From Klebsiella terrigena (GTDB lineage Bacteria > Pseudomonadota > Gammaproteobacteria > Enterobacterales > Enterobacteriaceae): a DNA stretch of 64,000 nucleotides. Positions within the stretch are counted from its first letter, which is position 1. Every line of letters starts with the position of its first letter. The notes under the pieces were generated by a model. It was not told the origin of the DNA, did no database searches, and was given only the letters and a program-made list of their open reading frames with translations. Where the stretch lies: assembly GCF_006539725.1 (NCBI RefSeq), contig NZ_BJNO01000023.1, positions 32,133 through 96,132 of the forward strand, given 5' to 3'. Both the position numbers and the translations under genes were made by a program. Of this stretch, positions 42,748 to 52,485 are shown in pieces.

Positions 42748-44034
42748 TTATTCCGCCGCGCTTTCACGCAGCGGCTTCACCGGCATCACCTTCACCTGCT
42801 TAATCATATTGTCCTGAACGTCGAGAATATCGATGTCGTACTGCTCGATGCGCACGCGCGTGCCGGGAACGGGGATCTCTTCCAGCGCTTCGAGAATAAT
42901 GCCGTTAATCGTTCTGGCTTCGTCTTCCGGCAGGTGCCAGTTAAACGCCTTATTGATTTCACGAACGTTGGCGCTGCCGTCAATAATCACCGAGCCGTCG
43001 TTGAGCGGGGTCACTTCCTCCGCCAGGGTGGGTGACATCGAGGTCGTAAAGTCGCCGACAATCTCTTCCAGAATATCTTCAACGGTCACCAGACCCTGGA
43101 TATCGCCATACTCATCGACCACCAGCCCCACCTTCTTCTTATTGCGCTGAAACTTCACCAGCTGCGTGCTCAGCGGCGTGCCTTCCGGTACGAAGTAAAT
43201 CTCGTCCGCAGCGCGGAGCATCACCTCTTTGGTGAACTCCTTTTTCTCGGTCATCAGGCGGTAGGCTTCCCTGACGCGCAGCATGCTGATGGCGTCATCC
43301 AGCGAACCGCGGTAGAGCACAATGCGGCCGTGCGGCGAGTGGGTGAGCTGGCGGACGATAGACTTCCAGTCATCGTTAATATCGATACCGATAATCTCGT
43401 TACGCGGAACCATAATGTCGTCCACGCTGACCTTCTCGAGGTCCAGCACCGACAGCAGCATGTCCTGATTACGGCGGGAGATCTGCGTGCGCGATTCATT
43501 CACGATGGTGCGCAGCTCGTCTTTGCTCAGCGCCCCGCTGATAATGATATCGGTCTTGATGCCCATCATTCGCATCAGCAGGCGGGTGATGGTGTTCAGC
43601 AGCCACACCAGCGGCATCATCAGTATCTGCAGCGGCGCCAGCAGGAAGCTGCTCGGATAGGCGACTTTCTCCGGATACAGCGCGGCGATAGTCTTGGGCA
43701 GGACCTCGGCAAACACCAGCACCACGAAGGTCAGAATCCCGGTGGCAATCGCGACGCCGGCATCGCCGTACAGGCGCATACCTACGATAGTCCCCAGCGC
43801 AGAGGCGAGGATATTAACCAGGTTGTTGCCGATCAGCACCAGGCTGATTAAGCGATCGGGTTTGCGCAGCAGCTTTTCGACGCGCTTCGCCTGCCGGTTG
43901 CCCTGTTTCGCCATATGACGCAGGCGGTAGCGGTTCAGCGTCATCATGCCGGTCTCAGAACCGGAGAAATAGGCTGAGATGATCACCATGATAATCAACG
44001 TCACGATTAGCGTGGTGGTAGAGATGTGTTCCAG
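42748..44034 (-). CDS. corB: CNNM/CorB-family membrane protein (Mg/Co efflux-related)
   Basis: A 428-residue protein (yfjD in E. coli). Four membrane segments form the DUF21/CNNM domain (ISAYFSGSETGMMTLNRYRL; LVLIGNNLVNILASALGT), then tandem CBS domains (VDDIMVPRNEIIGIDIND; YGDIQGLVTVEDILEEIVGD) and a CorC_HlyC domain. It is linked to Mg2+/Co2+ handling. Extending to a CTG at 44034 gives LEHISTTT and the exact E. coli length; AAGGAG lies six bases before that CTG. A GTG at 44004 gives 418 residues but has no ribosome binding site. Confidence 0.9.
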   Translation of the reverse strand: MEHISTTTLIVTLIIMVIISAYFSGSETGMMTLNRYRLRHMAKQGNRQAKRVEKLLRKPDRLISLVLIGNNLVNILASALGTIVGMRLYGDAGVAIATGILTFVVLVFAEVLPKTIAALYPEKVAYPSSFLLAPLQILMMPLVWLLNTITRLLMRMMGIKTDIIISGALSKDELRTIVNESRTQISRRNQDMLLSVLDLEKVSVDDIMVPRNEIIGIDINDDWKSIVRQLTHSPHGRIVLYRGSLDDAISMLRVREAYRLMTEKKEFTKEVMLRAADEIYFVPEGTPLSTQLVKFQRNKKKVGLVVDEYGDIQGLVTVEDILEEIVGDFTTSMSPTLAEEVTPLNDGSVIIDGSANVREINKAFNWHLPEDEARTINGIILEALEEIPVPGTRVRIEQYDIDILDVQDNMIKQVKVMPVKPLRESAAE

Positions 44035-44193
44035 GAGGGACTCCTTAAAGCCTGTCCCACCGGACGATTACCGGCCCGATCCGGCAGAGACTGTAACCTT
44101 CGCATCCTTAGAATATGCGGCGGTTTGTCGGCGCTGCCGGCGTTCATATGGCCTGTTGTAATGCTGCCCGGTGGAGTTGCTCGTAGTCTGGAT

Positions 44194-44985
44194 TTAGCTA
44201 ATAAACTGCTGAAGTACGCGGCTGCCAAAATAAGCCAGCGTCAGTAGGCCTGCGCCGGTGACGTTAAACCAGACGACCCGGCGACCGCGCCAGCCTTCAT
44301 GGTAATGTCCCCATAGCAGGACGATATAAACGAACCACGCCACGATCGACAGCACGGCTTTATCAATGTTTTCCGTGCTGAACAGGTTGTGCATGTAGAA
44401 CAGCCCGGTGCACAGCGTCAGCGTCAGCAGCACCACGCCGACCTGGGTGATATGAAACATTTTACGCTCAATACTCATCAGCGGCGGCATTTCGTGACTA
44501 AAAGCCAGCTTTTTGTTTTTCAGCTGATAGTCAATCCAGGCCAGCTGCAGGGCATACAGGGCGGCAATGATCAGCGTTGCGTAAGAGAAGAGCGACAGGC
44601 CAATATGCACCAGCATGCCTGGGGTTGTTTCGAGGTGCGTGATGTACTCGTTGGGTACGAAGGTGGCGAAGGCCAGATTGATCAGCGCAAAAGCGTAGAC
44701 GATGGGCAGCAGCAGCCAGCCTCGATTGCGCGACGCGACGATGGTCATCACCGTACAGATCATCAGGCTGACCAGCGAGCCGACGTTGAGCAAGCTGAGA
44801 TTTTGCCCGCTATCGCCGCCGGGGAAAATGCGTGACTCCAGCGCAAAAGCATGACAAATCAGCGCAATAGTTGCTGAAAGTATCGCCATCCGCCGCCAGC
44901 TGCTGTTCTTTTGCAGTAGGCCGGGGACGATCAGCGCCAGGCTGATGGAATAGGCGACAAGCGCGAGTAGAGCAAAAACAGGCAT
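44194..44985 (-). CDS. ypjD: Inner-membrane protein YpjD, CcmC/HemX-like
   Basis: A 263-residue integral membrane protein with about eight helices of the cytochrome c assembly (CcmC/CcsA-like) family: HIGLSLFSYATLIIAALYAL with a conserved His, FHITQVGVVLLTLTLCTGLF, and ending near WGHYHEGWRGRRVVWF. The function is not firmly known; a role in CorB-related magnesium efflux has been proposed. It lies upstream of corB on the same strand with a 159-base gap and divergent from ffh, as in E. coli. Confidence 0.93.
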   Translation of the reverse strand: MPVFALLALVAYSISLALIVPGLLQKNSSWRRMAILSATIALICHAFALESRIFPGGDSGQNLSLLNVGSLVSLMICTVMTIVASRNRGWLLLPIVYAFALINLAFATFVPNEYITHLETTPGMLVHIGLSLFSYATLIIAALYALQLAWIDYQLKNKKLAFSHEMPPLMSIERKMFHITQVGVVLLTLTLCTGLFYMHNLFSTENIDKAVLSIVAWFVYIVLLWGHYHEGWRGRRVVWFNVTGAGLLTLAYFGSRVLQQFIS

Positions 44986-45152
44986 ATGGGCGTCGACTGT
45001 TGACTAAATAAGAAAGAGAAGCAGTATAGCGTTACGCGACGTCTGCTCCAACCGTTGCATCACATCCCGGTACATGTCGTGTTATACTGCGGCAAATTTG
45101 TTTTTGTAGTGTCGCTGCGGCGACCGACAGTTTCCACCTCAGGCGAGAGACA

Positions 45153-46517
45153 ATGTTTGATAATTTAACCGATCGTTTGTCGCGTTCGCTGCGCAACATC
45201 AGCGGCCGCGGACGCCTTACCGAAGACAACATTAAAGAAACCCTGCGCGAAGTGCGCATGGCGCTGCTCGAGGCGGACGTCGCGCTGCCCGTCGTGCGTG
45301 ATTTCATCAGCCGCGTAAAAGAGAGCGCGGTGGGTCATGAAGTTAACAAAAGCCTGACGCCGGGCCAGGAATTCGTCAAGATCGTGCGCAACGAACTGGT
45401 TGCGGCAATGGGCGAAGAGAACCAGGCGCTGGACTTAGCCGCTCAGCCACCGGCCGTGGTGCTGATGGCGGGCCTGCAGGGCGCCGGTAAAACCACCAGC
45501 GTCGCGAAGCTGGGTAAATTCCTCCGTGAGAAGCACAAGAAGAAGGTGCTGGTTGTCTCCGCGGACGTTTATCGCCCGGCGGCGATTAAACAGCTGGAAA
45601 CGCTGGCCGAGCAGGTGAGCGTTGATTTTTTCCCGTCCGACGTCGGCCAGAAGCCGATCGACATCGTTAACGCTGCGCTGAAAGAAGCGAAGCTGAAGTT
45701 TTACGACGTGCTGCTGGTGGATACCGCCGGTCGTCTGCACGTTGACGAAGCGATGATGGACGAAATCAAGCAGGTTCACGCTGCCCTTAACCCGGTAGAG
45801 ACCCTGTTTGTCGTCGATGCGATGACCGGCCAGGATGCGGCGAACACGGCGAAAGCGTTTAATGAAGCGCTGCCGCTGACCGGCGTCGTGCTGACTAAAG
45901 TGGACGGCGACGCCCGCGGCGGTGCGGCCCTGTCGATTCGTCATATCACCGGTAAGCCGATTAAATTCCTCGGCGTCGGCGAAAAAACCGAAGCACTGGA
46001 GCCGTTCCATCCGGATCGTATTGCCTCCCGTATCCTCGGCATGGGCGACGTGCTGTCGCTGATCGAAGATATCGAGAGCAAGGTTGACCGCGCGCAGGCC
46101 GAAAAGCTGGCCTCCAAGCTGAAGAAGGGCGACGGCTTTGACCTCACCGACTTCCTCGAGCAGCTGCGTCAAATGAAGAACATGGGCGGCATGGCCAGCC
46201 TGATGGGCAAGCTGCCGGGCATGGGGCAGATCCCGGACAACGTTAAGTCGCAGATGGACGATAAAGTGCTGGTGCGGATGGAAGCTATCATCAACTCGAT
46301 GACGCTGAAAGAGCGCGCCAAGCCTGAGATCATCAAAGGTTCGCGCAAGCGCCGTATCGCCGCGGGCTGCGGGATGCAGGTGCAGGACGTTAACCGTCTG
46401 CTCAAGCAGTTTGACGATATGCAGCGCATGATGAAGAAGATGAAGTCGAAAGGCGGCATGATGAAGATGATGCGCGGCATGAAGGGCATGATGCCTCCGG
46501 GCTTCCCTGGTCGTTAA
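45153..46517 (+). CDS. ffh: Signal recognition particle protein Ffh
   Basis: A 454-residue SRP54 GTPase. N domain (1-85), G domain with GLQGAGKTTSVAKL, LLVDTAGRLHVDE, LTKVDGDARGGAAL, and the Met-rich M domain (from ~300: MASLMGKLPGMGQ, the basic SRKRRIAAGCGM RNA-binding helix and a C-terminal MMKKMKSKGGMM run). With 4.5S RNA it targets nascent membrane proteins to FtsY. A -10-like TATACT lies at about 45082. Confidence 0.98.
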   Translation: MFDNLTDRLSRSLRNISGRGRLTEDNIKETLREVRMALLEADVALPVVRDFISRVKESAVGHEVNKSLTPGQEFVKIVRNELVAAMGEENQALDLAAQPPAVVLMAGLQGAGKTTSVAKLGKFLREKHKKKVLVVSADVYRPAAIKQLETLAEQVSVDFFPSDVGQKPIDIVNAALKEAKLKFYDVLLVDTAGRLHVDEAMMDEIKQVHAALNPVETLFVVDAMTGQDAANTAKAFNEALPLTGVVLTKVDGDARGGAALSIRHITGKPIKFLGVGEKTEALEPFHPDRIASRILGMGDVLSLIEDIESKVDRAQAEKLASKLKKGDGFDLTDFLEQLRQMKNMGGMASLMGKLPGMGQIPDNVKSQMDDKVLVRMEAIINSMTLKERAKPEIIKGSRKRRIAAGCGMQVQDVNRLLKQFDDMQRMMKKMKSKGGMMKMMRGMKGMMPPGFPGR

Positions 46518-46640
46518 TACGCCTCATAATTCAAGCCGCAGATGCGTTGGTTGCATTCGCTCACCCCGGTCACGTACTTGTGTACGCTCCCGGGGATTTG
46601 CTCACTTGCCGCCTGCCTGCAACTCGAATTATTTAGCGTA
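46518..46640. repeat. ERIC element (enterobacterial repetitive intergenic consensus)
   Basis: A 123-base imperfect palindrome with termini TACGCCTCATAATTC and GAATTATTTAGCGTA and the central ERIC core CGCTCACCCCGGTCACGTAC then TTGTGTACGCTCCCGGGG, which correspond to the sequences used as ERIC2 and ERIC1R primers with a few changes. It begins directly after the ffh stop codon, so the ffh mRNA ends in a large hairpin. Confidence 0.92.
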
Positions 46641-46700
46641 TTGCAGTTTTGAATTGATTTTTGCACAGAAATCAGTAAAATTTTCGGGCTTTTAATATGA

Positions 46701-47006
<306 letters not shown>

Positions 47007-47024
47007 TCTGTCACGGTGGTCATG

Positions 47025-47573
47025 ATGAGCAAGCAACACACCGCACAAGCACCTGTTGATCCGATCGTATTGGGCAAAATGGGTTCTTCCTACGGTATCC
47101 GTGGTTGGCTCAGAGTGTTTTCCTCCACCGAAGACGCCGAAAGCATTTTTGACTATCAGCCCTGGTTAATCCAGAAGGCGGGTCAGTGGCAGGTTGTTGA
47201 GCTGGAAAGCTGGCGCCACCACAATCAGGATATCGTCATCAAGCTGAAGGGCATTGACGATCGCGATACTGCGAATCTGCTGACTAATTGCGAAATTATC
47301 GTGGATTCCTCGCAGCTGCCGAAGCTCGGAGAGGGCGACTATTACTGGAAAGACCTAATGGGTTGCCAGGTAGTCACCACTGAAGGCTATGGCCTGGGTA
47401 AAGTCATCGATATGATGGAAACCGGGTCAAATGACGTTCTCGTCATCAAGGCAAACCTGAAAGATGCGTTTGGCATCAAGGAGCGGCTGGTTCCGTTCCT
47501 CGATGGGCAGGTTATCAAGAAAGTCGATCTCGCTACTCGTACAATCGAAGTAGATTGGGATCCTGGTTTTTAA
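47025..47573 (+). CDS. rimM: 16S rRNA processing protein RimM
   Basis: A 182-residue 30S maturation factor with an N-terminal RimM barrel ([20 protein letters not shown]) and a C-terminal PRC barrel ([40 protein letters not shown]). It acts on the 30S head with S19. MSKQ at 47025 is the conserved start; an in-frame ATG one codon upstream (47022) also exists. Confidence 0.98.
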   Translation: MSKQHTAQAPVDPIVLGKMGSSYGIRGWLRVFSSTEDAESIFDYQPWLIQKAGQWQVVELESWRHHNQDIVIKLKGIDDRDTANLLTNCEIIVDSSQLPKLGEGDYYWKDLMGCQVVTTEGYGLGKVIDMMETGSNDVLVIKANLKDAFGIKERLVPFLDGQVIKKVDLATRTIEVDWDPGF

Positions 47574-47604
47574 ATTCTCCGGATAAACGGTAAAAGACGG
47601 CGCT

Positions 47605-48372
47605 ATGTGGATTGGCATAATTAGCCTGTTTCCTGAAATGTTCCGCGCAATTACCGATTACGGGGTAACTGGCCGGGCAGTAAAAAATGGCCTGCTGAGC
47701 ATCCAGAGCTGGAGTCCTCGTGACTTCGCGCATGACCGGCACCGTACCGTGGACGATCGTCCTTACGGCGGCGGACCGGGGATGTTGATGATGGTGCAAC
47801 CCTTGCGGGACGCCATCCATACAGCAAAAGCCGCGGCAGGTGAAGGCGCTAAGGTGATATATCTGTCGCCTCAGGGACGCAAGCTTGATCAAGCGGGCGT
47901 CAGCGAACTGGCAACGAATCAGAAGCTGATTTTGGTGTGCGGTCGCTACGAAGGGATAGACGAGCGCGTAATTCAGACCGAAATTGATGAAGAATGGTCA
48001 ATCGGCGATTACGTACTCAGCGGTGGTGAGTTACCAGCAATGACGCTGATTGATTCCGTTTCCCGGTTCATTCCGGGGGTTCTGGGTCATGAAGCTTCGG
48101 CAACGGAAGATTCCTTTGCCGATGGTCTGCTGGACTGCCCACACTATACCCGCCCTGAAGTGTTAGAAGAGATGGAGGTACCGCCAGTGTTGCTGTCGGG
48201 AAACCATGCTGAGATACGTCGCTGGCGTTTGAAACAGTCGCTGGGCCGCACCTGGCTTAGAAGACCTGAACTTTTGGAAAACCTGGCTCTGACTGAAGAG
48301 CAAGCAAAGTTGCTGGCGCAGTTCAAAGCTGAACACGCACAACAGCAGCATAAACATGATGGGATGGCGTAA
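47605..48372 (+). CDS. trmD: tRNA (guanine-N1)-methyltransferase TrmD
   Basis: A 255-residue SPOUT methyltransferase, with the trefoil-knot SAM site [31 protein letters not shown] and catalytic [13 protein letters not shown]. It makes m1G37 in tRNAs, preventing frameshifts. Third gene of the operon. Confidence 0.98.
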   Translation: MWIGIISLFPEMFRAITDYGVTGRAVKNGLLSIQSWSPRDFAHDRHRTVDDRPYGGGPGMLMMVQPLRDAIHTAKAAAGEGAKVIYLSPQGRKLDQAGVSELATNQKLILVCGRYEGIDERVIQTEIDEEWSIGDYVLSGGELPAMTLIDSVSRFIPGVLGHEASATEDSFADGLLDCPHYTRPEVLEEMEVPPVLLSGNHAEIRRWRLKQSLGRTWLRRPELLENLALTEEQAKLLAQFKAEHAQQQHKHDGMA

Positions 48373-48408
48373 GCCCCCGATATCAGTTTACCCAGGATAA
48401 GAGATTAA

Positions 48409-48759
<351 letters not shown>

Positions 48760-48783
48760 GATTCGCTTTCGCGACATCCTGAT

Positions 48784-48818
48784 AAAAAGGGCTGGCCTGA
48801 TAGGCTGGCCCTTTTTTT
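48784..48818 (+). terminator. Terminator of the rpsP-rplS operon
   Basis: AAAAAGGGC/GCCCTTTTT outer stem with an inner GGCC-containing part and a seven-T run. Confidence 0.92.
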
Positions 48819-48840
48819 ATCTTTGTTTTAACTATCTTGA

Positions 48841-48855
48841 TGTAAATCATTTACA
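48841..48855. promoter_or_regulatory. 15-base palindrome before the DUF2946/PepSY pair
   Basis: TGTAAATCATTTACA, a 7-1-7 palindrome perfect except for its centre, lies 25 bases before the GTG start of the DUF2946-like gene and overlaps a likely -10. The 7-1-7 spacing resembles a Fur box but the bases agree only partly, so the regulator is uncertain. Confidence 0.6.
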
Positions 48856-48880
48856 CTATCGCCCTCACGATGGAGGGGCG

Positions 48881-49333
48881 GTGACCGGCAATATTTATCG
48901 ACAGTCAGCATATAAACGGCGGGCCGCATGGCTGGCGCTGTTTTCGATCCTGCTGATCGTCGTCGCACCGCTGATCTCTATCTCATTGCAAAAAGATCCG
49001 ATGGGCGCGATGCCCGGGATGCACCACGCGATGATGATGGCGGATACGCCTCACGCCATGGAAATGCCGCACGGCATGGAGATGTCCCATTCCGCTGCGC
49101 AGACGTCTGCGCCTTCACATACTATGCCGGCCGACCACGCCGAGGCCTGCGGCTACTGCGTGCTGCTAGCCCACGTGCCGGGCCTGCTGCTGGCGCTGGC
49201 GCTGCTTATTACCTTCATCCTGCGTCGGCTGCGTATCTTTACGGTCCGCCCGGTGCAGAAGCATTGGCACTACTTCCCCTGGCTCTATCCCGACACCCGC
49301 GCGCCGCCGCACCAGTCTGCTGTTTCCTCTTGA
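48881..49333 (+). CDS. DUF2946-like membrane protein with Met/His-rich loop
   Basis: A 150-residue protein with two membrane segments (about 14-35 and 94-114). Between them, residues 41-86 form a strongly Met- and His-rich stretch (GMHHAMMMADTPHAMEMPHG) and then a CGYC motif (C90, C93), all predicted periplasmic. Such segments bind Cu(I) or Cu(II), so metal handling is likely. GTG 48881 is chosen because TGGAGGGG lies directly upstream at good spacing and no start with better support exists after the rplS terminator. It is absent from this position in E. coli, where yfiB follows rplS. Confidence 0.75.
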   Translation: MTGNIYRQSAYKRRAAWLALFSILLIVVAPLISISLQKDPMGAMPGMHHAMMMADTPHAMEMPHGMEMSHSAAQTSAPSHTMPADHAEACGYCVLLAHVPGLLLALALLITFILRRLRIFTVRPVQKHWHYFPWLYPDTRAPPHQSAVSS

Positions 49334-49391
49334 TAAAAAAATAATGTGCGCACTGCGCAACGTTCTCTTTTTGCTTTCGGAAAGGAAAAGT

Positions 49392-50762
49392 ATGACTACC
49401 TGTACCTCGCGCGCGGCATGGCTGAACCTGCTGCGACGTCTTCATTTTTATATTGGCCTGTTTATCGGGCCGTTTATCTTCGTGGCTGCGCTAACCGGTA
49501 CGCTGTATGTGGCCACGCCGCAGCTGGAAAACTGGCTGTATCACGACGCGCTGAGCGCGACACCCGGCGGGGAGAAGCAGCCGCTGAGTGCCCAAATAGC
49601 GGCCGCAGAGACGCTAACGCAGGGAAATCTTCGCCTGCAGGCGGTGCGCCCGGCCATGGTCGCCGGCGAGACCACGCGGGTGATGTTCGCCGACCCGCAG
49701 CTGGGAGAGTCAGAATCCCGGGCGCTGTTTATCGATCCGGTAACCCTGCAGGTTAAAGGCGATATGACGGTCTATGGCACCAGCGGTATTTTGCCCCTGC
49801 GCCAGTGGATTGATTATGCGCACAGGTCCCTGCTGGCAGGAAATATCGGGCGGCTGTATAGCGAGCTGGCGGCATCCTGGATGTGGGTTGCCGCGCTGGG
49901 GGGCATTGCGCTATGGGCCATGACCCGGCCACGCCGGCGCATCAATAACCGCCAGCAAAATACGCGCCGGCTGCATGCTTCCCTCGGCTGGGTGCTGCTG
50001 GCGGGAATGCTGCTGTTCTCAGCGACCGGCTTAACCTGGTCGCAGTGGGCCGGAGATAATGTCGATAAGATGCGCGCCGCTTTTGGCTGGCTGACGCCGC
50101 AGGTCAACGCCCGGCTGCACGCCATGATGCCGATGGCTCATGATGCCCATGCTGAGCATCATATGGGGAATATGGCGATGCCCGAAACGATGCCGCCGCT
50201 GAAGGGCGAGCAGTTTGACCAGGTGCTGACGCTCGCACGTAGCGCAGGTCTCGATGCCAGCAAGCTTGAGATTCGCCCTCCCAAAGGGGCGGGGTTCGCC
50301 TGGACGGTGAACGAAATAGACCGAAGCTGGCCGACCCGGGTGGATGCGGTAGCGATTGACGGTGAGCGGATGCAGGTTGTTGACCGTACGCGCTTTGCCG
50401 ATTTCCCGCTGATGGCGAAACTCACCCGCTGGGGCGTCGATTTCCACATGGGGATCCTCTTTGGCCTGGCGAATCAGCTGCTGCTGATCGCCTTTGGCGC
50501 GGCGCTGTGCGTGATGATAGTCGTGGGGTATCGCTTATGGTGGATCCGCCGTCCGCCGAAGGCGGCGTTTAATCCGGCCGGGACGCTGGTGCAGGCCTGG
50601 CTTAATCTGGCATGGCCCGCCCGTACGCTCACGCTGGTGATGGCCGTCCTGCTGGGGCTGGCGCTGCCGCTGATGGGTGCCAGCCTGCTGCTGTGTGTTG
50701 CCGTGGACTATCTGCGCTGGCGTGCGGCCAGCGCCGTGACGCTCGCCAGTTCAGTAGACTAA
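49392..50762 (+). CDS. PepSY-associated TM helix protein
   Basis: A 456-residue inner-membrane protein of the PepSY_TM family: first helix LHFYIGLFIGPFIFVAALTG, periplasmic PepSY-like portions (around 60-120 and 270-330), and three further helices (IGRLYSELAASWMWVAALGG region, WVLLAGMLLFSATGLTWSQW, QLLLIAFGAALCVMIVVGYR), plus a last one near the end. Residues ~240-268 hold a Met/His-rich stretch (HAMMPMAHDAHAEHHMGNMA) like that in the preceding protein. Relatives such as PiuB are iron- or siderophore-linked reductases. ATG 49392 follows GGAAAGGAAAAG. It forms a two-gene operon with the DUF2946-like gene. Confidence 0.82.
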   Translation: MTTCTSRAAWLNLLRRLHFYIGLFIGPFIFVAALTGTLYVATPQLENWLYHDALSATPGGEKQPLSAQIAAAETLTQGNLRLQAVRPAMVAGETTRVMFADPQLGESESRALFIDPVTLQVKGDMTVYGTSGILPLRQWIDYAHRSLLAGNIGRLYSELAASWMWVAALGGIALWAMTRPRRRINNRQQNTRRLHASLGWVLLAGMLLFSATGLTWSQWAGDNVDKMRAAFGWLTPQVNARLHAMMPMAHDAHAEHHMGNMAMPETMPPLKGEQFDQVLTLARSAGLDASKLEIRPPKGAGFAWTVNEIDRSWPTRVDAVAIDGERMQVVDRTRFADFPLMAKLTRWGVDFHMGILFGLANQLLLIAFGAALCVMIVVGYRLWWIRRPPKAAFNPAGTLVQAWLNLAWPARTLTLVMAVLLGLALPLMGASLLLCVAVDYLRWRAASAVTLASSVD

Positions 50763-50767
50763 GGGGG

Positions 50768-51250
50768 TTAAGGCGTGCTGATAACCACCGTCACCCGGCG
50801 GTTTTCGGCACGACCTTTGGCCGTATCGTTACTGGCAATCGGATATTTTTTACCTAACCCGCGGGTCGTTAAATTGCTGCGCGGGATGCTGGCACCTTCC
50901 GCCCAGGCGTCAGCGACGCTGTTTGCGCGTTTCAGCGACAGCATCTCGTTGTAGCCATCTTCGCCATAGTTATCCGTATGACCATCTAAACGACTGTGCG
51001 TAATCCCGGTTGAGGCAAGGCGAGAAGCCATGCTGTGAATTTGCTGCTGGCTCTCGGGACGCAGGCGGTAGTCATTTTTATCAAACAGAATGGTGTCAGA
51101 GAGGCCCAGGGACCAGTCGCCGTTACTTTCCGTAAAGCCGTAGGACTTCATCGCCGCAACCTGCTGCTGAGAGAATTTTCCTTGCGGAGCCTGGCAGCCG
51201 GTGAGAAAAACCGCGGCCAGCAGAGCGGGAGCAAAATATTTCCTGAGCAT
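50768..51250 (-). CDS. yfiB: OmpA-like lipoprotein YfiB
   Basis: A 160-residue lipoprotein: lipobox FLTGC at 16-20, then an OmpA/Pal peptidoglycan-binding domain (ARLDGHTDNYGEDGYNEML equivalent: HSRLDGHTDNYGEDGYNEM; SLKRANSVADAW; GLGKKYPIASN). In the YfiBNR system it relieves YfiR inhibition of YfiN under envelope stress by sequestering YfiR at the outer membrane. ATG 51250 with AAGGA is conserved. Third gene of yfiR-yfiN-yfiB. Confidence 0.94.
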   Translation of the reverse strand: MLRKYFAPALLAAVFLTGCQAPQGKFSQQQVAAMKSYGFTESNGDWSLGLSDTILFDKNDYRLRPESQQQIHSMASRLASTGITHSRLDGHTDNYGEDGYNEMLSLKRANSVADAWAEGASIPRSNLTTRGLGKKYPIASNDTAKGRAENRRVTVVISTP

Positions 51251-51261
51251 GATGATTCCTT

Positions 51262-52485
51262 TTATTTTTGTACCTGCTGTAAACGCTGATGTTTCATCCG
51301 ATACATATTTTGATCGGCAAACTCTTGCAGATTTTCGGCAGAAGTATGCTCCCACGCCAGCGCGTAACCAATGCTGAGCGACAGGGTAGCGGTGTGGCCG
51401 TTGTGCAGATTAAACGGCTGGAGAAACTGTGCCGAGAGTAAGGCGCACTGCGCCTGGACTTCAGCCTCGGTGTGGACATTGCGCAGCAGAATGGCAAATT
51501 CGTCACCGCCTAGCCGCCACGCCTGATGGTCGGTACCGGCAAACGCCATCAGCCGGCTGGCCACTTCGATTAAGACCTTATCGCCCGTCGCGTGCCCCCA
51601 GTTATCGTTGATGAGCTTGAAGTTGTCGCCATCAAGGAATAAGAGCGCGGAGCTGCGGTGGGTGACGTCGTCATTCATCAGTTTGCTGATGACGTTACGA
51701 AACGCCGCGCGGTTGGCAAGCCCGGTCAGCGGATCGTGCAGAGAGCTGCGCAGAAGCTGGGCGTTTTTGGCCTGCAGCTGCCGCTGCCAGTCCTCCATCT
51801 CGCCGAGCAGGCTATTAAAGTCCTGGGCGAAAAGATGAAACTCTTCAATGTGCTCTTCGGGAACGCGACGAGAGAAGTGGCGGTTTTCGCGGATATCGTG
51901 CACCACTTCGGTAATGCTCTGCAGAGCGGTAACGATGCCGCGGTGCAGGGAGTGGGTCAGCAGCAGGGCGATAAAGGACGCCAGCAGGATGCTACCGGTC
52001 AGCACGATAATGGAAATACCGAGGAAGTGGCTTATCAGCCGATCCAGCGCCGTCAGGCGAAGCTCGCCGATCATTTTCCCTTCATGCCAGATGGGCTGCA
52101 CGGTGGGCTGTGGGAAAAGCCATTTGCTGATAAGGCCGCTGAGTTTTTCTTCACTCACCAGATCGTGGTTATGCCAGAGGGCAAAATGCTTTTTCTGGCT
52201 ATCAAGCACCAGCGCTTTGGAAAACTGTCCCTGCTTCCCCAGCGTCGCCAGCGTATCTTCTGCCGCCGCGCTGTCGCCAAACACCAGCGCCGCTTCAAGG
52301 CTGCGGCTCATTGTGGCGGCAGTGAGCTCGAGATTCTTCTGCGCGTATTGTTTCAGCGTAAATACGGAGGCGGTGCTGAGCAGCAGCCAGACCAGAGTCA
52401 TCGATATGATTACGCTTATCATGCTGATACGGCGTAGCGCTCTTTTGAAGGTGGGGCGCGGGCCCTTAGGATAATCCTTATTCAT
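51262..52485 (-). CDS. yfiN: Diguanylate cyclase YfiN (DgcN)
   Basis: A 407-residue membrane diguanylate cyclase. TM1 (about 20-45), periplasmic PAS-like domain, TM2 (about 150-178), HAMP, then a GGDEF domain with intact active site GGDEF (WRLGGDEFAILL) and HDPLTGLANRAAF. It makes c-di-GMP, driving adhesion and biofilm, and in E. coli also arrests cell division under envelope stress. Its start overlaps the yfiR stop by eight bases; ATG 52485 gives the E. coli-like length. Confidence 0.95.
   Translation of the reverse strand: MNKDYPKGPRPTFKRALRRISMISVIISMTLVWLLLSTASVFTLKQYAQKNLELTAATMSRSLEAALVFGDSAAAEDTLATLGKQGQFSKALVLDSQKKHFALWHNHDLVSEEKLSGLISKWLFPQPTVQPIWHEGKMIGELRLTALDRLISHFLGISIIVLTGSILLASFIALLLTHSLHRGIVTALQSITEVVHDIRENRHFSRRVPEEHIEEFHLFAQDFNSLLGEMEDWQRQLQAKNAQLLRSSLHDPLTGLANRAAFRNVISKLMNDDVTHRSSALLFLDGDNFKLINDNWGHATGDKVLIEVASRLMAFAGTDHQAWRLGGDEFAILLRNVHTEAEVQAQCALLSAQFLQPFNLHNGHTATLSLSIGYALAWEHTSAENLQEFADQNMYRMKHQRLQQVQK

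Noticed and set aside
48841..48855. Palindrome considered as a TyrR box
   Set aside because: The half-sites TGTAAA and TTTACA are separated by three bases, not six, and the genes downstream are unrelated to aromatic metabolism.
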